NCBI GenBank assembly: GCA_013399305.1
Contig: VXAI01000082.1
Coordinates: forward strand, 1,498,793 to 1,562,792
DNA: 64,000 nucleotides
Direction: 5' to 3'
DNA from: Rostratula benghalensis
Taxonomy: Eukaryota > Chordata > Aves > Charadriiformes > Rostratulidae
A program made the position numbers and the translations under genes. Shown piece after piece: positions 13,901 to 26,175 of the stretch; within the stretch, counting starts at the first letter, position 1, and each line of letters begins with the position of its first letter. The notes beneath the pieces are model-generated. The model was not told the origin of the DNA. It did not search any database and worked only from the letters and a program-made list of their open reading frames with translations.

Positions 13901-16900
13901 AAACAGCAAAACACATGAAAGCTCTGTTTTTTCCAAGAGTCACTGCCTACTGACAGATGTATGCTGACTTTTCTGGGAAACTGAATATTTGCTTCATTTT
14001 TCAGAGGACTCTGGAGATCCACCAAATTAACTTCTTACATGCTGCATTAAAAAAAAAAAAAGAATAGTTTGACCTTATTAGGGCAAAGCTTTCACCTACA
14101 CAATGATTCAAGATTGCAATGAAATATTTAAAATATTTAACTAACTAATGTTTCCTCAGATGGTAACTGAGAGTATCATAACAACTCAGTAAATCAATGT
14201 GTTTTAAAACTGACATATATTCTAGGTTATTACAAATATTGTATTCTCTCTCCCACATATCTAATATATTTATTACAAAGAAAAGAACAAGGACAGCTGC
14301 AGCAGAAGAACCTGTACGTGACACAGTCTGGTAACTGTTCATATAGACCACTATTTCATGAAGCATGCCCAAACTTTATTTAGGGTAAAATACCATTACA
14401 AGATTCAAAAATTCTTCACCTCTTTTTAGACATGCGTTAAACAAAAATACCAATAAGTTTCCGTATTAATTGCTCCTCCCTGCACTGTTGTGTTCCCCCT
14501 CCCCCCCCCAAAAAAAAAGAGAACTGCTTTTATTTAAATTAAAACCTGCAGACAAAATGTCACAGAAATGCCTTTATGCCTTTATAAAATTAGTCAATTG
14601 ATAGCTAATTCCTAAATAAAATGTAATATAAGGTCATTGCTTATATACTCTGATGTCATATAACACAGATTATTGACATCAATAAGAGAATGTTAAGTAG
14701 ATAGTCTGTAAGGATTAAAGTTGAAAAGTTCTATGAGTAATAAGGATACTGCCTGCAATCAAAGGGACAAGAAACGTTAAAACACATAATTTAAAACCTT
14801 TTTCCAGATGAAAATAGAAGGGTGTGCACAACCAGAAGTTTTCACTCATTCAAATACAGGGGCATAGATTAAATTTAGATTATAAAGTAAATTGTCATTA
14901 TCCAGAAAGGTCAGTTCTGAGGCATCCAAGAACAAGACAGCAAAGTGAATGATCAGGGTTTTTAAAGAATCATCTGATCCATGAATCTGATCCAAATAAT
15001 CCAGTGCTCCGGCTTAAAAAATCATGCCAGCGAGAACCTCACCTACAGTTTGTGGGCAGCCAAGAGCTCTGTCAATGTATGTCTCTTTGGCTCTTGTAGA
15101 CTCAAAGAGGGAAAAAGGACACTGTAATAAAGTATGGCAGTTCAGAATTATTACCATCACCTGATTACAAACTGTTTCTGCCAGTGCTTAAATAAAACAA
15201 TCAGAATCTCCTCTCCCTCCAACAAAAGCATTATACATGAGTTAATAAGATTGATGACACAGTTGTTATGTTACTAATATTACTAAATGTGTTTATTTGC
15301 TTAAAAAAAAAAGGTGAAACATAGCAAAACTTTTAAAGCAATATATCCTAACATTATAATGAGATTATGTAAAATCAGTTTGTCTAGCTAGAGCACAGAT
15401 ATAGATTTATTAATTCAATTTTTGCAAGAGACTCCACATTACAAGAATACAAGAAAAATAAAGAATGAAATCTATGAAGAAAGAGGACAAGACCACAAGA
15501 TAGGTGAACAGTTCAAATCTAACTGGAAATTCACAATAAATGTAATTCTTAGACAACTTTTTTGTGGTCTAAGAATGAGAACCATTTGGATTTGCTTGGC
15601 TGCTACAGCAGTTCAGAAAGGTGAGTTAGATACTGATTTGGGAGAATTAGTAAGAGAGAAAAGACTAAAGAACTTCAGGAGAAAAAAAAAAAGACTACCC
15701 AGAATGCCTTACAAAAAAGATGCAACAAAGGCAATTACATAAGTAGGCAACTGCCTATTTTTATTTCCTCCACTTATTTAGGAAGATATCTAAAAGAAAA
15801 ATTCTGAAGTCCCAGGTTTTTATTTTTCAATATTTTTTATCATGCAAAAATCTGGAGGTGATTATCAGCAATGTTTTTATAGCACTTAGTGAAAATAGCT
15901 TTACTTCTACTTCCAATGCATAATCACAATTTTTAGTAGGATGTCAAGATTGTTCCACTACTTGTGTTAAAACATCAGACAAGTTCATCCTATGGTTTAT
16001 GCTTACTTTTCACTCTTTCAATCCATAAACATGTAATTTACTGGTTTTCTGCAAGAAATTGAAAATAGATGTTTAGCAGAACTGATACAGGATTTTTCTA
16101 TTGCAAAAATCTGTCTGATTTCTGCCTGAGTCAAAAAATCAGTTACTTGTGTAATATTTGCCAGTTTTATACTTTTATATTAACTAGAGCTATGGATATG
16201 GCCTAAATTTAATTTGAAGTTTTTATTTAGATACTAAGAACTTATTTAAATCTTTTGTCTTTATTAGAAATTTTATTTTGTAATCTTTTCCAGTTAATGA
16301 GAACTTTTGCCAGTTTCAAAAGGCCGTAAAGACCATAAAGACTATTTTTTCTTGCAAAAATGTTAAAATTACCACATTTTAATTAAGCTGTTCATGCAAA
16401 TAGACTCTAAAGAAGCAGTCATTTTTTAGATTTTAAAAATCATGAACCTGTAAACCACTAAAATCAGAAATAGCTTCATTGTAGAAACCATATGGTTGTA
16501 ACAAAACAAGAATCAGGCTTCAGCACGCAGATTCAACATTATAAGTAAATGTATATTCCTGCATCAGACCATAAGTATTTGATTGTTTACTTTTATACAT
16601 CACTATAAGCTTGTTTGGAAATGTTTTAGACATAGATATGCATATATTTGTCAACGCGAACACAAGACATAAGCTTGTTAGCTATCACACTTTCTTGCTC
16701 TCCCCGCCTCAAGATAATGTGCACAGAAACAAATGTACCCTTTCCTCTCTCCACCTCACCAGTGATGTGCCACAATGCACTTTCTCAGAGCAGAGAATCT
16801 GGCTTTCATTGTGCATTTTCATACTTTGTGTAAATTCAGCTTGCAATATTAAGTTAGAGTTTAGATTTTGTAAACAGTATTCACATAAAACCATTAAGAT

Positions 16901-18614
16901 TATAGGAATGTAAATCAACCTTTCTCAATTCTGTGCCAGCAAATGCAATAAGATGGGGAGCTTTCACTAACACTCCTTTCAGGCCTTATTCACTGCTCCC
17001 ATGTACTGTGTTATTCACAATTTGTCCCTGCTTTCATGGGTAACAATAGCATGAGCTGATAATATGCCAAGCCAATGGAGTCTTATTTCATTCACTTAGT
17101 GGTAGCCTAAAGTCTTAACTGGTATTTTTTGGTTTTTGGACTGAGAAAGTAGGGCAGACGGAAGGCTATTCACATGCTTTCTTTTGTATAGGTGATGGAG
17201 CATTAACAGAGACTGAGATGCACACATATTTGAAAGTAAAAAAATTAACATGTAAAATCCAAGGACACAAGACAACACACAACAAGACACAATAGCATCC
17301 ATTCACAGAGAAAACTAAGTAAAAATAACCTGTCTATACTGTACATATTCTGTGCCTCCATCTGTATCTGGTCTTTCTACAGATGCCTGGTACAGTGGGT
17401 CCTGTTGCACTCCTCCAAATCTCATGGCAGAGAGAAAACTACATGGTTTGTCTTTCAGCTGTCTCACCAAAACAGCCTGCAGACAGCTTCATGCATTCAA
17501 TAACACTAAAAGATGTCTGTTAATACAACCTCAGTTTTAAGATGACTTGTCCAAATAGTACTAAACAGAGCATGCATAAACAAGGTGTGCGGCTGCCCAA
17601 GGTACAGGTAGCACAAGTGCCCATGAGCCTAGTCTCCACTAGGATATAAATGTGAAAAATTACAAAAATAACTTGCCTTTAAATTTCCTTTGAATACCTG
17701 ATTTACAGTTGAAGGATTCAACCTTTGGTCATTCACTCTGACAGCTGCTACTTTCAGCCCTCACTGTATGAATCAAGTCAGGACTGAAATGTCTCATGTT
17801 ACTGTCTGCCACCACAAGGACTCAAATCCAGAGGCATGAAATTCCTAGTAAGGAGGGTCACAAGAGTTTCTGCTTTTCTACTATATATTTCACATAAAAT
17901 TTTCTACCTCACTTAATTTATTCATCTTTGGTGAGTCAAGAGGTCACTGGTAACATTTCACTAATTCTCACTAATCACCAGGTTGGCATATACAGCTGAC
18001 AAAATACATAGTTCCTTAGTTCCCCTCTATTATTTTTTTTTTTTAGCTTTTTTCTTTCCTTTTAAACATACCCCCAAAATATTACCTTTGTATTACACAA
18101 GCAGTCCCTTTTCCTGCACAGTCTAGAGCTACAGGCCTTCTATCAGTCTTTTTCACCACTTTTAAAGCCACTTCAACATTAAGGAGCTCCAGAGCTGCAC
18201 AGCAACTGGCTGGCTGCCAACCAGCTGCAAAATGAACGCCCCTTGTATTGACATTAGAGGTTCCTTGATCATACTCAATAAAGCACCTTTGATGTTAGCA
18301 CTGATGGTTAATATCATCTTACAAAGTCTTGAGGGAGAGCTTATCAAGTCTGTAAGACAGATCATAAAGCCAGAAAGGCGCCTCTAGTGTTAGAATAAAA
18401 CAGTCTGTGTCTCGTGAAGTAAGAACAGCATTTATAGGTGACAAAATGTCAAAATACACATATAATCTATGATTCACCATTTTTTTCCGTAAAATTTGGT
18501 GAACCACAGATACCATCTTTTCTAACAAATACCAAGCGGTTTTCTCTTGTTACGTAGCCTTAACAGAGAAGTCCTCACAGGACACTAAGCAGCCAGCCAT
18601 GCTTGGGTGCTTTT
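10971..18614. other. Unique AT-rich non-coding DNA
   Basis: No gene or confident repeat is seen. Local features are a C-rich run at 11607-11620, an A/GAAA purine run at 13525-13553, and an abrupt C-run to A-run junction at about 14498-14519. Open frames are short and AT-driven; the ~106-codon frames near 12.2 and 15.4 kb show no recognisable protein. Confidence 0.5.
13525..13553. repeat. A-rich / (GAAA)n simple repeat
   Basis: A purine-only tract of A runs broken by single G bases, including three GAAA units. It is low-complexity DNA. It also forces the lysine-rich frame on the + strand and the phenylalanine-rich frame on the minus strand, neither of which should be read as coding. Confidence 0.85.
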
Positions 18615-18658
18615 CTGTCACCCCATATCCTCCTGACTGTCACCCCATATCCTCCTGA
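18615..18658. repeat. 22-bp tandem duplication, two copies
   Basis: The unit beginning ctgtcaccccatatcctcct occurs twice in direct succession (18615-18636 and 18637-18658) with no mismatch. The flanks do not continue the repeat. It is a minisatellite seed or a recent slippage event. Confidence 0.95.
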
Positions 18659-21390
18659 CCTTCCTTAGCTCTAGGCAGCTGCCTCTTTCTTCCTCTTTCT
18701 GGCATGCTCTCAGAGTAGACTGCCACCCTTCCCACAATGTAGGACTTCAGCACTTTTAGTGCCCTAGCACTGTGGGCTACCTGGTTTAGTGAACACCCCT
18801 TTAAGTACATGAAATTGTAAAAGCAGAAAGACAGACAGGCCTCTGAAAGATTTCAAAACAAAAAAGGACTGTCCCAAATTAGAAAAAAAAGGTGCAAATG
18901 TTTTAGCATCCTCAGTGCTGGCAAATGACCTCTGGAAGGGTCAAAATCTTTTCATATTCTTTAGTGAAATATGGAAGGTACTCTTAGTTTTGGTGGCTTT
19001 TTCTCCTTGTTTTGTTAAAGTCATTGCTTGCCCAGCCCTGCAGTGGAAATCATGTCCACTGACAACTCAGTGAAGTCATCATCTTTTGCTCTCATCTTCA
19101 GTTTTCTCTTCTGCTGTGGGAATTTTCCAAAGGGTACAGAATCTCCTCCTCTTTTTCAACTACTGCAAAATTTCACTTTTCCCAACCCTCTAGATCTGGA
19201 ACAATGCCTGGCTAAATGATCTGGAAGATCCCTTCCAGTACTAAGCTGGAGAAAAAAAATCTTGCCTAACATACTAGCCATCTCATTTCCCTCTGGGCTA
19301 GGTCTGTTTATAACAGGTAAAACAATCCTACTGGAGGAAGCTAAAATATTGTGGTATCAGGCCCGCCTCCAGCATTGGCTATCAACAGATGCTACTGAAG
19401 TGTCTAAGTATCAGGCAGTCACACAACAATAGCTTTTCTATTACACTCTTCTACCTTACCAAACCCAGAGGTTTATTAGCTCACAGACCTCTAAAGACTT
19501 CTCTTCCCTCCTTTTTTAAATATAGAGGGAAAAAGAAGAAAAAGCCTGTAACATGAGAAAATAAGATATTCTATTACATTTCTGTGAAACCGCACAGACA
19601 CAGATGGAGATCATCATCTGTTAAATGCTGGATTATGCTATAATATTGGCCTGATTTGTTCAGCAAGGTATAGTTATCTATGTTGTTATACCTGGCCCCA
19701 TATGAAATAGCTGACACCACTCTATCCCTTGGGCCAGCTGCTCCTTTCCTCCCTGTCTGCCCAGCTCAAGGACTGCTGCCTTGTCACTCCCACCATCCGT
19801 CCTTATTTTCACCTTAGGCACAGCACCTGGTGCACACACAAGTCTGCCATACCGCCCGCTCTGGGAATGCTGGTGGCAAAACTGTCTCCACTTTTGAACA
19901 CCTGTGAGAAAACCCCTCAGACCTGTAAACCCTGATATACAACTCACTTGTATCACAGTCAAAGACACTAGAAATGGACTTCCAATAACAAAAATGTTAT
20001 CTTATAAAACTGCAGACTGGGAGGAACACCTGTATGTTTATTTACCACTTTCCTAGATGACATGGTTTAACTTGATTGGTTTGATGCTATAAGGCAGATG
20101 TTGTAAACTAAATAAAAGATGCATACATTTCCTGTAGACGAACTCTTCAGGTTGCATTGAACCAACCTCCAAGCACTGTCTCATGAAATAATCTTAGCAG
20201 TGAGGAATTTTCCAGTGCCACAGCCTCCAGAAGAGGTAATATCTCTCATTCCTGCATCTTTGTATTCATGGTGCTCCTTTTCCAGGTACATTCTTCAGGT
20301 GAACATGTTTTTGCAAGTTATTTTGCATTCACTTCAATAAGATTTTCTTAAAATGTCATATTTTCTTTGAAATATAAAACTGCAGAATAACACAGTCGGA
20401 ATAAACTGTGACCATACAATGATTAAAAATATTTTTAGGAGAAACAAAATTCCCATAAATGAATAAAATTCCTAACTCGTGAAAGAACTGATTAGCTTCC
20501 AACCTCAAAAAGAAGTTAAAAATGTAATATCACCCAAATGTTTTATATAAAGACTATGATTCCGTTGGCTTTTAACAGAGTGCATTCATTAAATTATTAA
20601 CAGCTGTCAGTTCTTATTAAAATTCATTTGTACCTTGCTAGCTTTTCTAAAGAGAGAAACAAAAAACTGCCTGAGATATGAAACAATTTTCTTTAAGAGA
20701 TAAGGAAAGGAGAAGTTAAGAGTAGCCAGAAAATTTTGTAGGTGAAAAGAAAAACCCAACAATGTTTTCCAACACTATAGACTGATTTTAACCACCCTTT
20801 CCAAATATTCACTTTAGATGTGACAACTCAAGAAGAATGAATTCAGTTTAATATTCTCAATAACTCAATACTTGGGTGTTGCATTTGTAATAATTAATGT
20901 TCCTAGATAACGGCCATGTCCCTTTGATAATCAGTTCCTCTAAAGATTCTATAAGCACATATGTTTATGGAAGGCAAGTTCAAAGGCACATGTATAAGAA
21001 TTCAAGGAGTGTATTCAGGTTCGTGCAAAAATATTTGCAACATGAGTACTTATCCAGTTGAAGAGCAGAAGCATCATCACATAGATTAGCTGACCATCTT
21101 AATTCTAACAGCACACACTAATTGCTTGCACAGAACATCCAGTGTTTAATTCAGACAGACAAGTTATTCCTCCTAAAAAACTTTAATGCTCCCAAGATAA
21201 TCATATATTTTGCTAAGCAATTTTCTCAGCATTAGAAAATATTTTCAGTAAGGAATATCACCCTTAGAAGAAGGGAGAGAGGGTTGTAGTTGAGCTGTAG
21301 TGGAAAAAAAGGGCTCAAGAACAGGAAGCCCTGGAATTGTCATTTTCACTATACCTAAGAAGGGGTACAGAGGCAAAAAAGGGGGAAAAC
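18659..21390. other. Unique DNA with a GC-richer patch
   Basis: No gene is recognised. A GC-richer patch at about 19690-19940 carries a 96-codon minus-strand frame and a 68-codon plus-strand frame that mirror each other; neither resembles a known protein. The rest is AT-rich unique sequence. Confidence 0.45.
19188..19245 (+). mobile_element. Possible CR1/L3 3'-end relic
   Basis: The string 'ggctaaatgatctggaagatcccttccagtactaagctgg' resembles the CR1/L3 3' UTR pattern 'actagatgatct..aggtcccttccag'. No octamer tail and no upstream ORF2 motif are visible, so this could be a strongly decayed copy or chance. Confidence 0.35.
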
Positions 21391-21435
21391 CCAATGACAA
21401 TATTGAATTGTCATTGGATTATTGGACCTCCAATA
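21391..21435. repeat. Two adjacent perfect hairpins
   Basis: The first hairpin has 11-bp arms (ccaatgacaat at 21391-21401, attgtcattgg at 21407-21417) around a 5-nt loop. Directly after it, tattgga (21420-21426) and tccaata (21429-21435) form a second 7-bp hairpin with a 2-nt centre. The arms share the ATTGG/CCAAT core. Confidence 0.85.
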
Positions 21436-23576
21436 TTAATCAATTATTCTAACTGTAAAAAAATCCAGCTGTACAAAATAATTATGTCTCTAATAGTTTG
21501 TCCCCATTCTAAAAGAAACCAAGGGTGCATAAATTGAATAAGGAACACTGATTACTACTCCTAAATGTGAAAGCTGATAAGAGATCCAAATGAAGAGCTG
21601 AAATGTCCAAAAAACCCAAAGACAGGTACTTGCAAAGACAACAAGTTTCCAGGTATGACAGTGTAAGAGTTTGAAAGAGATGAAGTCTTGATACTTCTAA
21701 ATAAATTAACAGAGTTGAACTGAAATAGAGCAACGAATGTGCTTTCAATATTGGATGAATAAAATTACATCATTTAATGATGCTTTAAAATTTTCCTGGA
21801 TTTTGCCCATTTCTAAATCCAATTTCTAATATATACTAAGTATATGTCTATTTTATAATATGTGTGTAAATTATATATTCTATTTTATATAAATATATTT
21901 TAATAATTCTGGCTTTATGCGTCTGATCTCCACTGGTATTAAGACAGAAAGAAAACAAAAGGATCCTCCTTATGTTAGATAGGATTTGGATAAAGGGTCA
22001 GGAGTCAAAAATTAAAAAGAGTTACTAAATTGAGATAACCACATCTTAAGCATTACTGTTCCAGGAAAATTAGAGTTGTCTCTAGCTTATATGAGACTTG
22101 TGTTTCAGTATGAGTATTACATGTTGAGGATAAGATGCCTACTTTTATTTTCCGATTAACGTCTACAATTTATATTTATTCATATTTATAACTGTGTTAT
22201 TTTCTTTCAAAAATCAAAGAGGCATTAGTGATTTTGCACTTTGCTTATGTTTGACAAACATTAATATGCAATAAATGAACAATATCTATTTGAAAACTGA
22301 ACATATATAAAAAAATTTTAACAACTAGAAAGATTTGCAGTATGGAGATCTTGTTCATCGCACTTCTGTGAACCAGTGAAGTTCCTTTTTACAGTAACAA
22401 TTGAACATGACAGCCTCATTTATGCATACAAACTGCACTTTAAATACTAAATAATTTTGTTAATGGAATTTTAAAAGGTAGCACACATGTTTATTAATAT
22501 AACTACGTTAAAAATGAGGAATTTTGCTTCTTAGGTGCAAGACAAGTTTTTGGTGCAAATAATAAAAAAACCGAATCCAGACAACCTGTGTTTTCTTTTG
22601 AAACCTACCATATGTTTTTCTAAAATAACAAATTTAAACTTCAAAGATGTCTATGGCATAAAAGAGGCAGTCAACTGGTAGTTTACTTTGCTGTTTATAG
22701 CCACATTACTCTTTATTTTCACTGAACAAGGCCACACAGGCTATTTTAAAGTCTGAAGACTCCAACCGTTATAGTGCAAACCCTCAGTCCCTCCCTGCCT
22801 CCTCCCCAAATCCTCATACTGTCCGGTGACTTGAACAAAGTATTGCTTTTTCTGCACAAGTGAGTGTCTCCTAAGTCAACAGCTATATACTGATCCAAGC
22901 ACCGCAGCCCAGCCTATCCCCCAGTAAAGGTAGCTTGTCATTTCCTGTCACAGGATACCCTTCTAAATTACCCTTTTCTTTTTAAGAGTTCAGCAAATCA
23001 TGTTTCAAGAAATGACCATTTGTATTTCCTTTTTGATTTAACATGTTAAAAATAAACACCAGCCATCCTTCTTGTTAAATCCAGAGCCAGATGAGAGTAT
23101 TGCAGATCAAAAATAAACATCAAATTATTTCTTCTCCCAGCCATAACAACTTACATTTGAAGTTTCAAAAGAAAGCAATCGTTAGGCTGGGTATTTTTAA
23201 AATTGTACAAAGACGACGAAAAGGGATTTGAAGAAATCACAAAAACTATTTTCCCCACTTTTAAGATTCTATGTTGGAGCATGCATTCTTGATTGATAAA
23301 AAACAAATGTCCACAAGAATGCTTAATACACTTCAGATTTAAGCTTTAGTAATCTGAAAGGTGTTGAAAGTAAGAGCAGTTAAAGTTACAGGCTTTCACA
23401 ACAAGATGTTTTGCCTTGGAGTTCACAAAGTTTTAGACTCAGATGAGAGATTGCCACATATGCTGAATAGTTTTCACAATTCTCATCTCAGAGGAAAAGT
23501 TACAGCTTCAATTTCCATGCAATGAAATTAAGAATGGAACTCCGTGAAAAATGTGTCTCAGTTGAGTGGCCAAACC
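21436..23576. other. Unique AT-rich DNA
   Basis: No gene is seen. The part at about 21825-21905 is nearly pure A/T with TATATA runs, a low-complexity AT block. The rest shows only short chance frames. Confidence 0.5.
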
Positions 23577-23763
23577 AAAACCTTCTAGGCACTAATAGAT
23601 TTAGGCCAAATTGTAATAAAATATTTGATTTGATTTGCAAAATACCTAACCTTTTTTAAAACTTTTGAAAAAACCTTCTAGGCACTAATAGATTTAGGCC
23701 AAATTGTAATAAAATATTTGATTTGATTTGCAAAATACCTAACCTTTTTTAAAACTTTTGAAA
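23577..23763. repeat. Perfect 93-bp tandem duplication
   Basis: A 93-bp unit is present twice head to tail, 23577-23669 and 23670-23762, with every compared base identical, including the internal ccttctaggcactaatagat and the end aaaacttttgaaa. The unit is AT-rich, encodes nothing recognisable and does not resemble a transposon. Zero divergence between copies means a very recent duplication, a polymorphic allele, or an assembly artefact. Confidence 0.97.
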
Positions 23764-23892
23764 CTTGATTATGGACAGTTTCAAACTAAAAGTGCAATTT
23801 TTAAGCCTAGAGTCTAAAAACATTTACTTTTCCAAAATGGGTCCTTGTTTTCTTACAGTTAGTCAGCCATTCTTTCACATTTTCCCTGACAG

Positions 23893-24089
23893 AGAAGTTG
23901 GAGTACCTCTTGATCCATCTTACCCATTCACAGATCACTAACAATGCCAGCTTACTGGAAGGACAGCTGAGTAGTGTGATACTCAGCTGGGCAGACTCAT
24001 CTGCAGGGGAGCAGGCTGAACTTGCCAGGATATGGGCTAGCCACATGGATCGGTGTGCCAACATTGCTTTAGGACACATGCTTACCTAG
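23893..24089 (+). CDS. Candidate terminal exon, unrecognised
   Basis: A pyrimidine-rich stretch ending in 'cattttccctgacag' makes a good splice acceptor at 23891-23892. From there one frame stays open for about 64 codons to TAG at 24087-24089. The peptide is balanced in composition (contains 'LLEGQLSSVILSWADSSAG' and 'AELARIWASHMDRCANIAL') rather than the K/N/I/F-rich type usual for chance frames here. An AATAAA lies at 24238-24243. I do not recognise the protein, and no partner exon was found. The minus strand is also open over most of this interval, which weakens the case. It could be a real last exon, a fragment of a dead gene, or chance. Confidence 0.2.
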
Positions 24090-26132
24090 AAAAGACAACT
24101 TATACAGCCCTAAAAACCTTGGCTTGGCAAATTGAGGACTTCAGTGCAACTTCCCAGTCCCTAAAATTCTGGTCATACAACTACACTAACAGGTTTAGCC
24201 TCTTACATGTGTAATGTGTAATCCTATTTATTTCCAAAATAAATTACATGCAGATTCTGTTTCACCAATTTCCAATCACAGCTAATTTTATGTCTGTCAA
24301 GATAATTTTAGAAATATTTAAGGTTTAAATCAAAGAAAGTAATTAGTATGATCCACCCAAAATTACAGCTTTAAAATATTTATGTTCTGAGGACTAAAAA
24401 GAAAACATTGAATGTTCAAAGTCTTCCCATCTCTTAACTTTAACTAATGCTGAAAAGAAAAAGCAATTTTCACAAGCATTTTTTGTCCACTGGAATCCCT
24501 AATTTCTAACTTCATTTTTTTACATCTATACTTGACACTCAAACGTGATGGTTGGACAAAACAATGGTCATTCTTCTTTCTCTAAATCATAAGGCAAAGT
24601 ATTGACTCTGCATACCGTCTGTTTTCTTTATCCCCTTTTTGGTGGAAAAAAGGATAATAAAAGTTCAAAACTCCTCTACAATCTACTACAGCATAACAGC
24701 ACTAAGGTGAAAAGTAAATATCTCATGCCAATATGAAAATATGCATACATATTAAAACAGGGTTGTTCTGCACAGTCCCTAATGTACACCATTAACTCAT
24801 CTAACTTTTAATGTTAAGTCTGCTTTAACGTTTTGGTCAGTTTCTCAGGTCTTAACAAGCCCTCAAACTCCCAGTGAAGTTGTTTTTTACTTAAATTTCT
24901 TGAATGTTGTTGGACATTACTCTGAGTGTGAGAGATCTCCTATTTTAGAGAAGCACAGACAATATTCCAGAAGTAAGAAAAAGCATGGCTTTGACACACA
25001 CTGATTAAGGAAATCTGAATGTCCTAAAATCAGACCATGACTATAGTTATGTTCTCCATATTCATATTTCCACATTCTAGGTCTCACTCATGACAGATCT
25101 TCATTACATTAGATATTGCTTCATTATTAATGAACGCTCTGCTTTTATCCCCTTTCTTGGGTAAGGAAGGATCATGAACTTACAGAGGCTTCTTTTCTTC
25201 TCTGAGGTAACTAAGCACACTCAAGAGAGTGACGCAGCGCAATGTGTACTTACTGCTTTTGCTTATGTTTGGTAGTGTTGAGATTTCAGTAGAAGCATTA
25301 CTTCTGCAACAGTAAACTCAGCATAGGAAAACATGATCATCAATGTTTCTTTTTATTACAAAGTGAAAGAAAAGCTTTAGGGTAAAATATAGCTTTTCCA
25401 TAAAGCTCCTTTTCCAATGATTCAAAACGATGCTATAAAAAAACTACAGTGGCTTTTGCTAATTCACTGGCTGTTAATTTACAATCAGATCAAAGAGTAA
25501 GATTAGGTGTTTGAACTTTCTCTTTCCCCACTGCTGTGTTTTAAATAATACTATCAAACAAAATGTCAACCTTACTTTCTTTAAACAAAACTCATAACTT
25601 GCTAAAAGAAAAGTTGAGTAGTTTTGTGTTTGGATCCAAAGAACAATGAGGTCAGTAAAAAACTCTCATTAAGTTTAAACAGGCTCTGGCTCAGGCATTT
25701 GCATGGTAACAACTGGGCAACCAAGAAAGATGGATGTATTTTATAAATCTAGGAGCATTTTACATCAACTTTTGCCATTTATCATGTTAACACACGGATA
25801 TCAATGACTTGGAATACAAAAAAGAGGGATTACAATATTTCACTGAACAGAACTAATAGCTATTGAAGTTCTTGATCTGATGAGCAGCCTGCATTTTTTA
25901 AACTCAGGAAAACTAAAGAGATAAAAATCATTCTAATATACATGGATGAATAAGAACTTAAACTCAGAATAATTGCAAATAGAGACATTCATAGACACCT
26001 TGTATGTCACCTTTAACTGCACAAAACCAGTTGTTTCTGCTCTTCCATGTCCCTCCCCTTCCATTTTCTCAGCTTTTCTTCTGTATCAGAGGTGCAGCAC
26101 TGATTCCAGTGCTGGTTAATAAGTGAAAAGGG

Positions 26133-26144
26133 TTTTTTTTGTGG

Positions 26145-26173
<29 letters not shown>
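26133..26173. repeat. Interrupted poly-T tract
   Basis: About 40 bases of T broken by GTGG and a single C, with an uninterrupted T run of about 19 at the 3' end. It may be the reverse poly(A) tail of an unrecognised retroposed sequence, but no body can be identified next to it. Length is likely variable between individuals. Confidence 0.9.
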
Positions 26174-26175
<2 letters not shown>

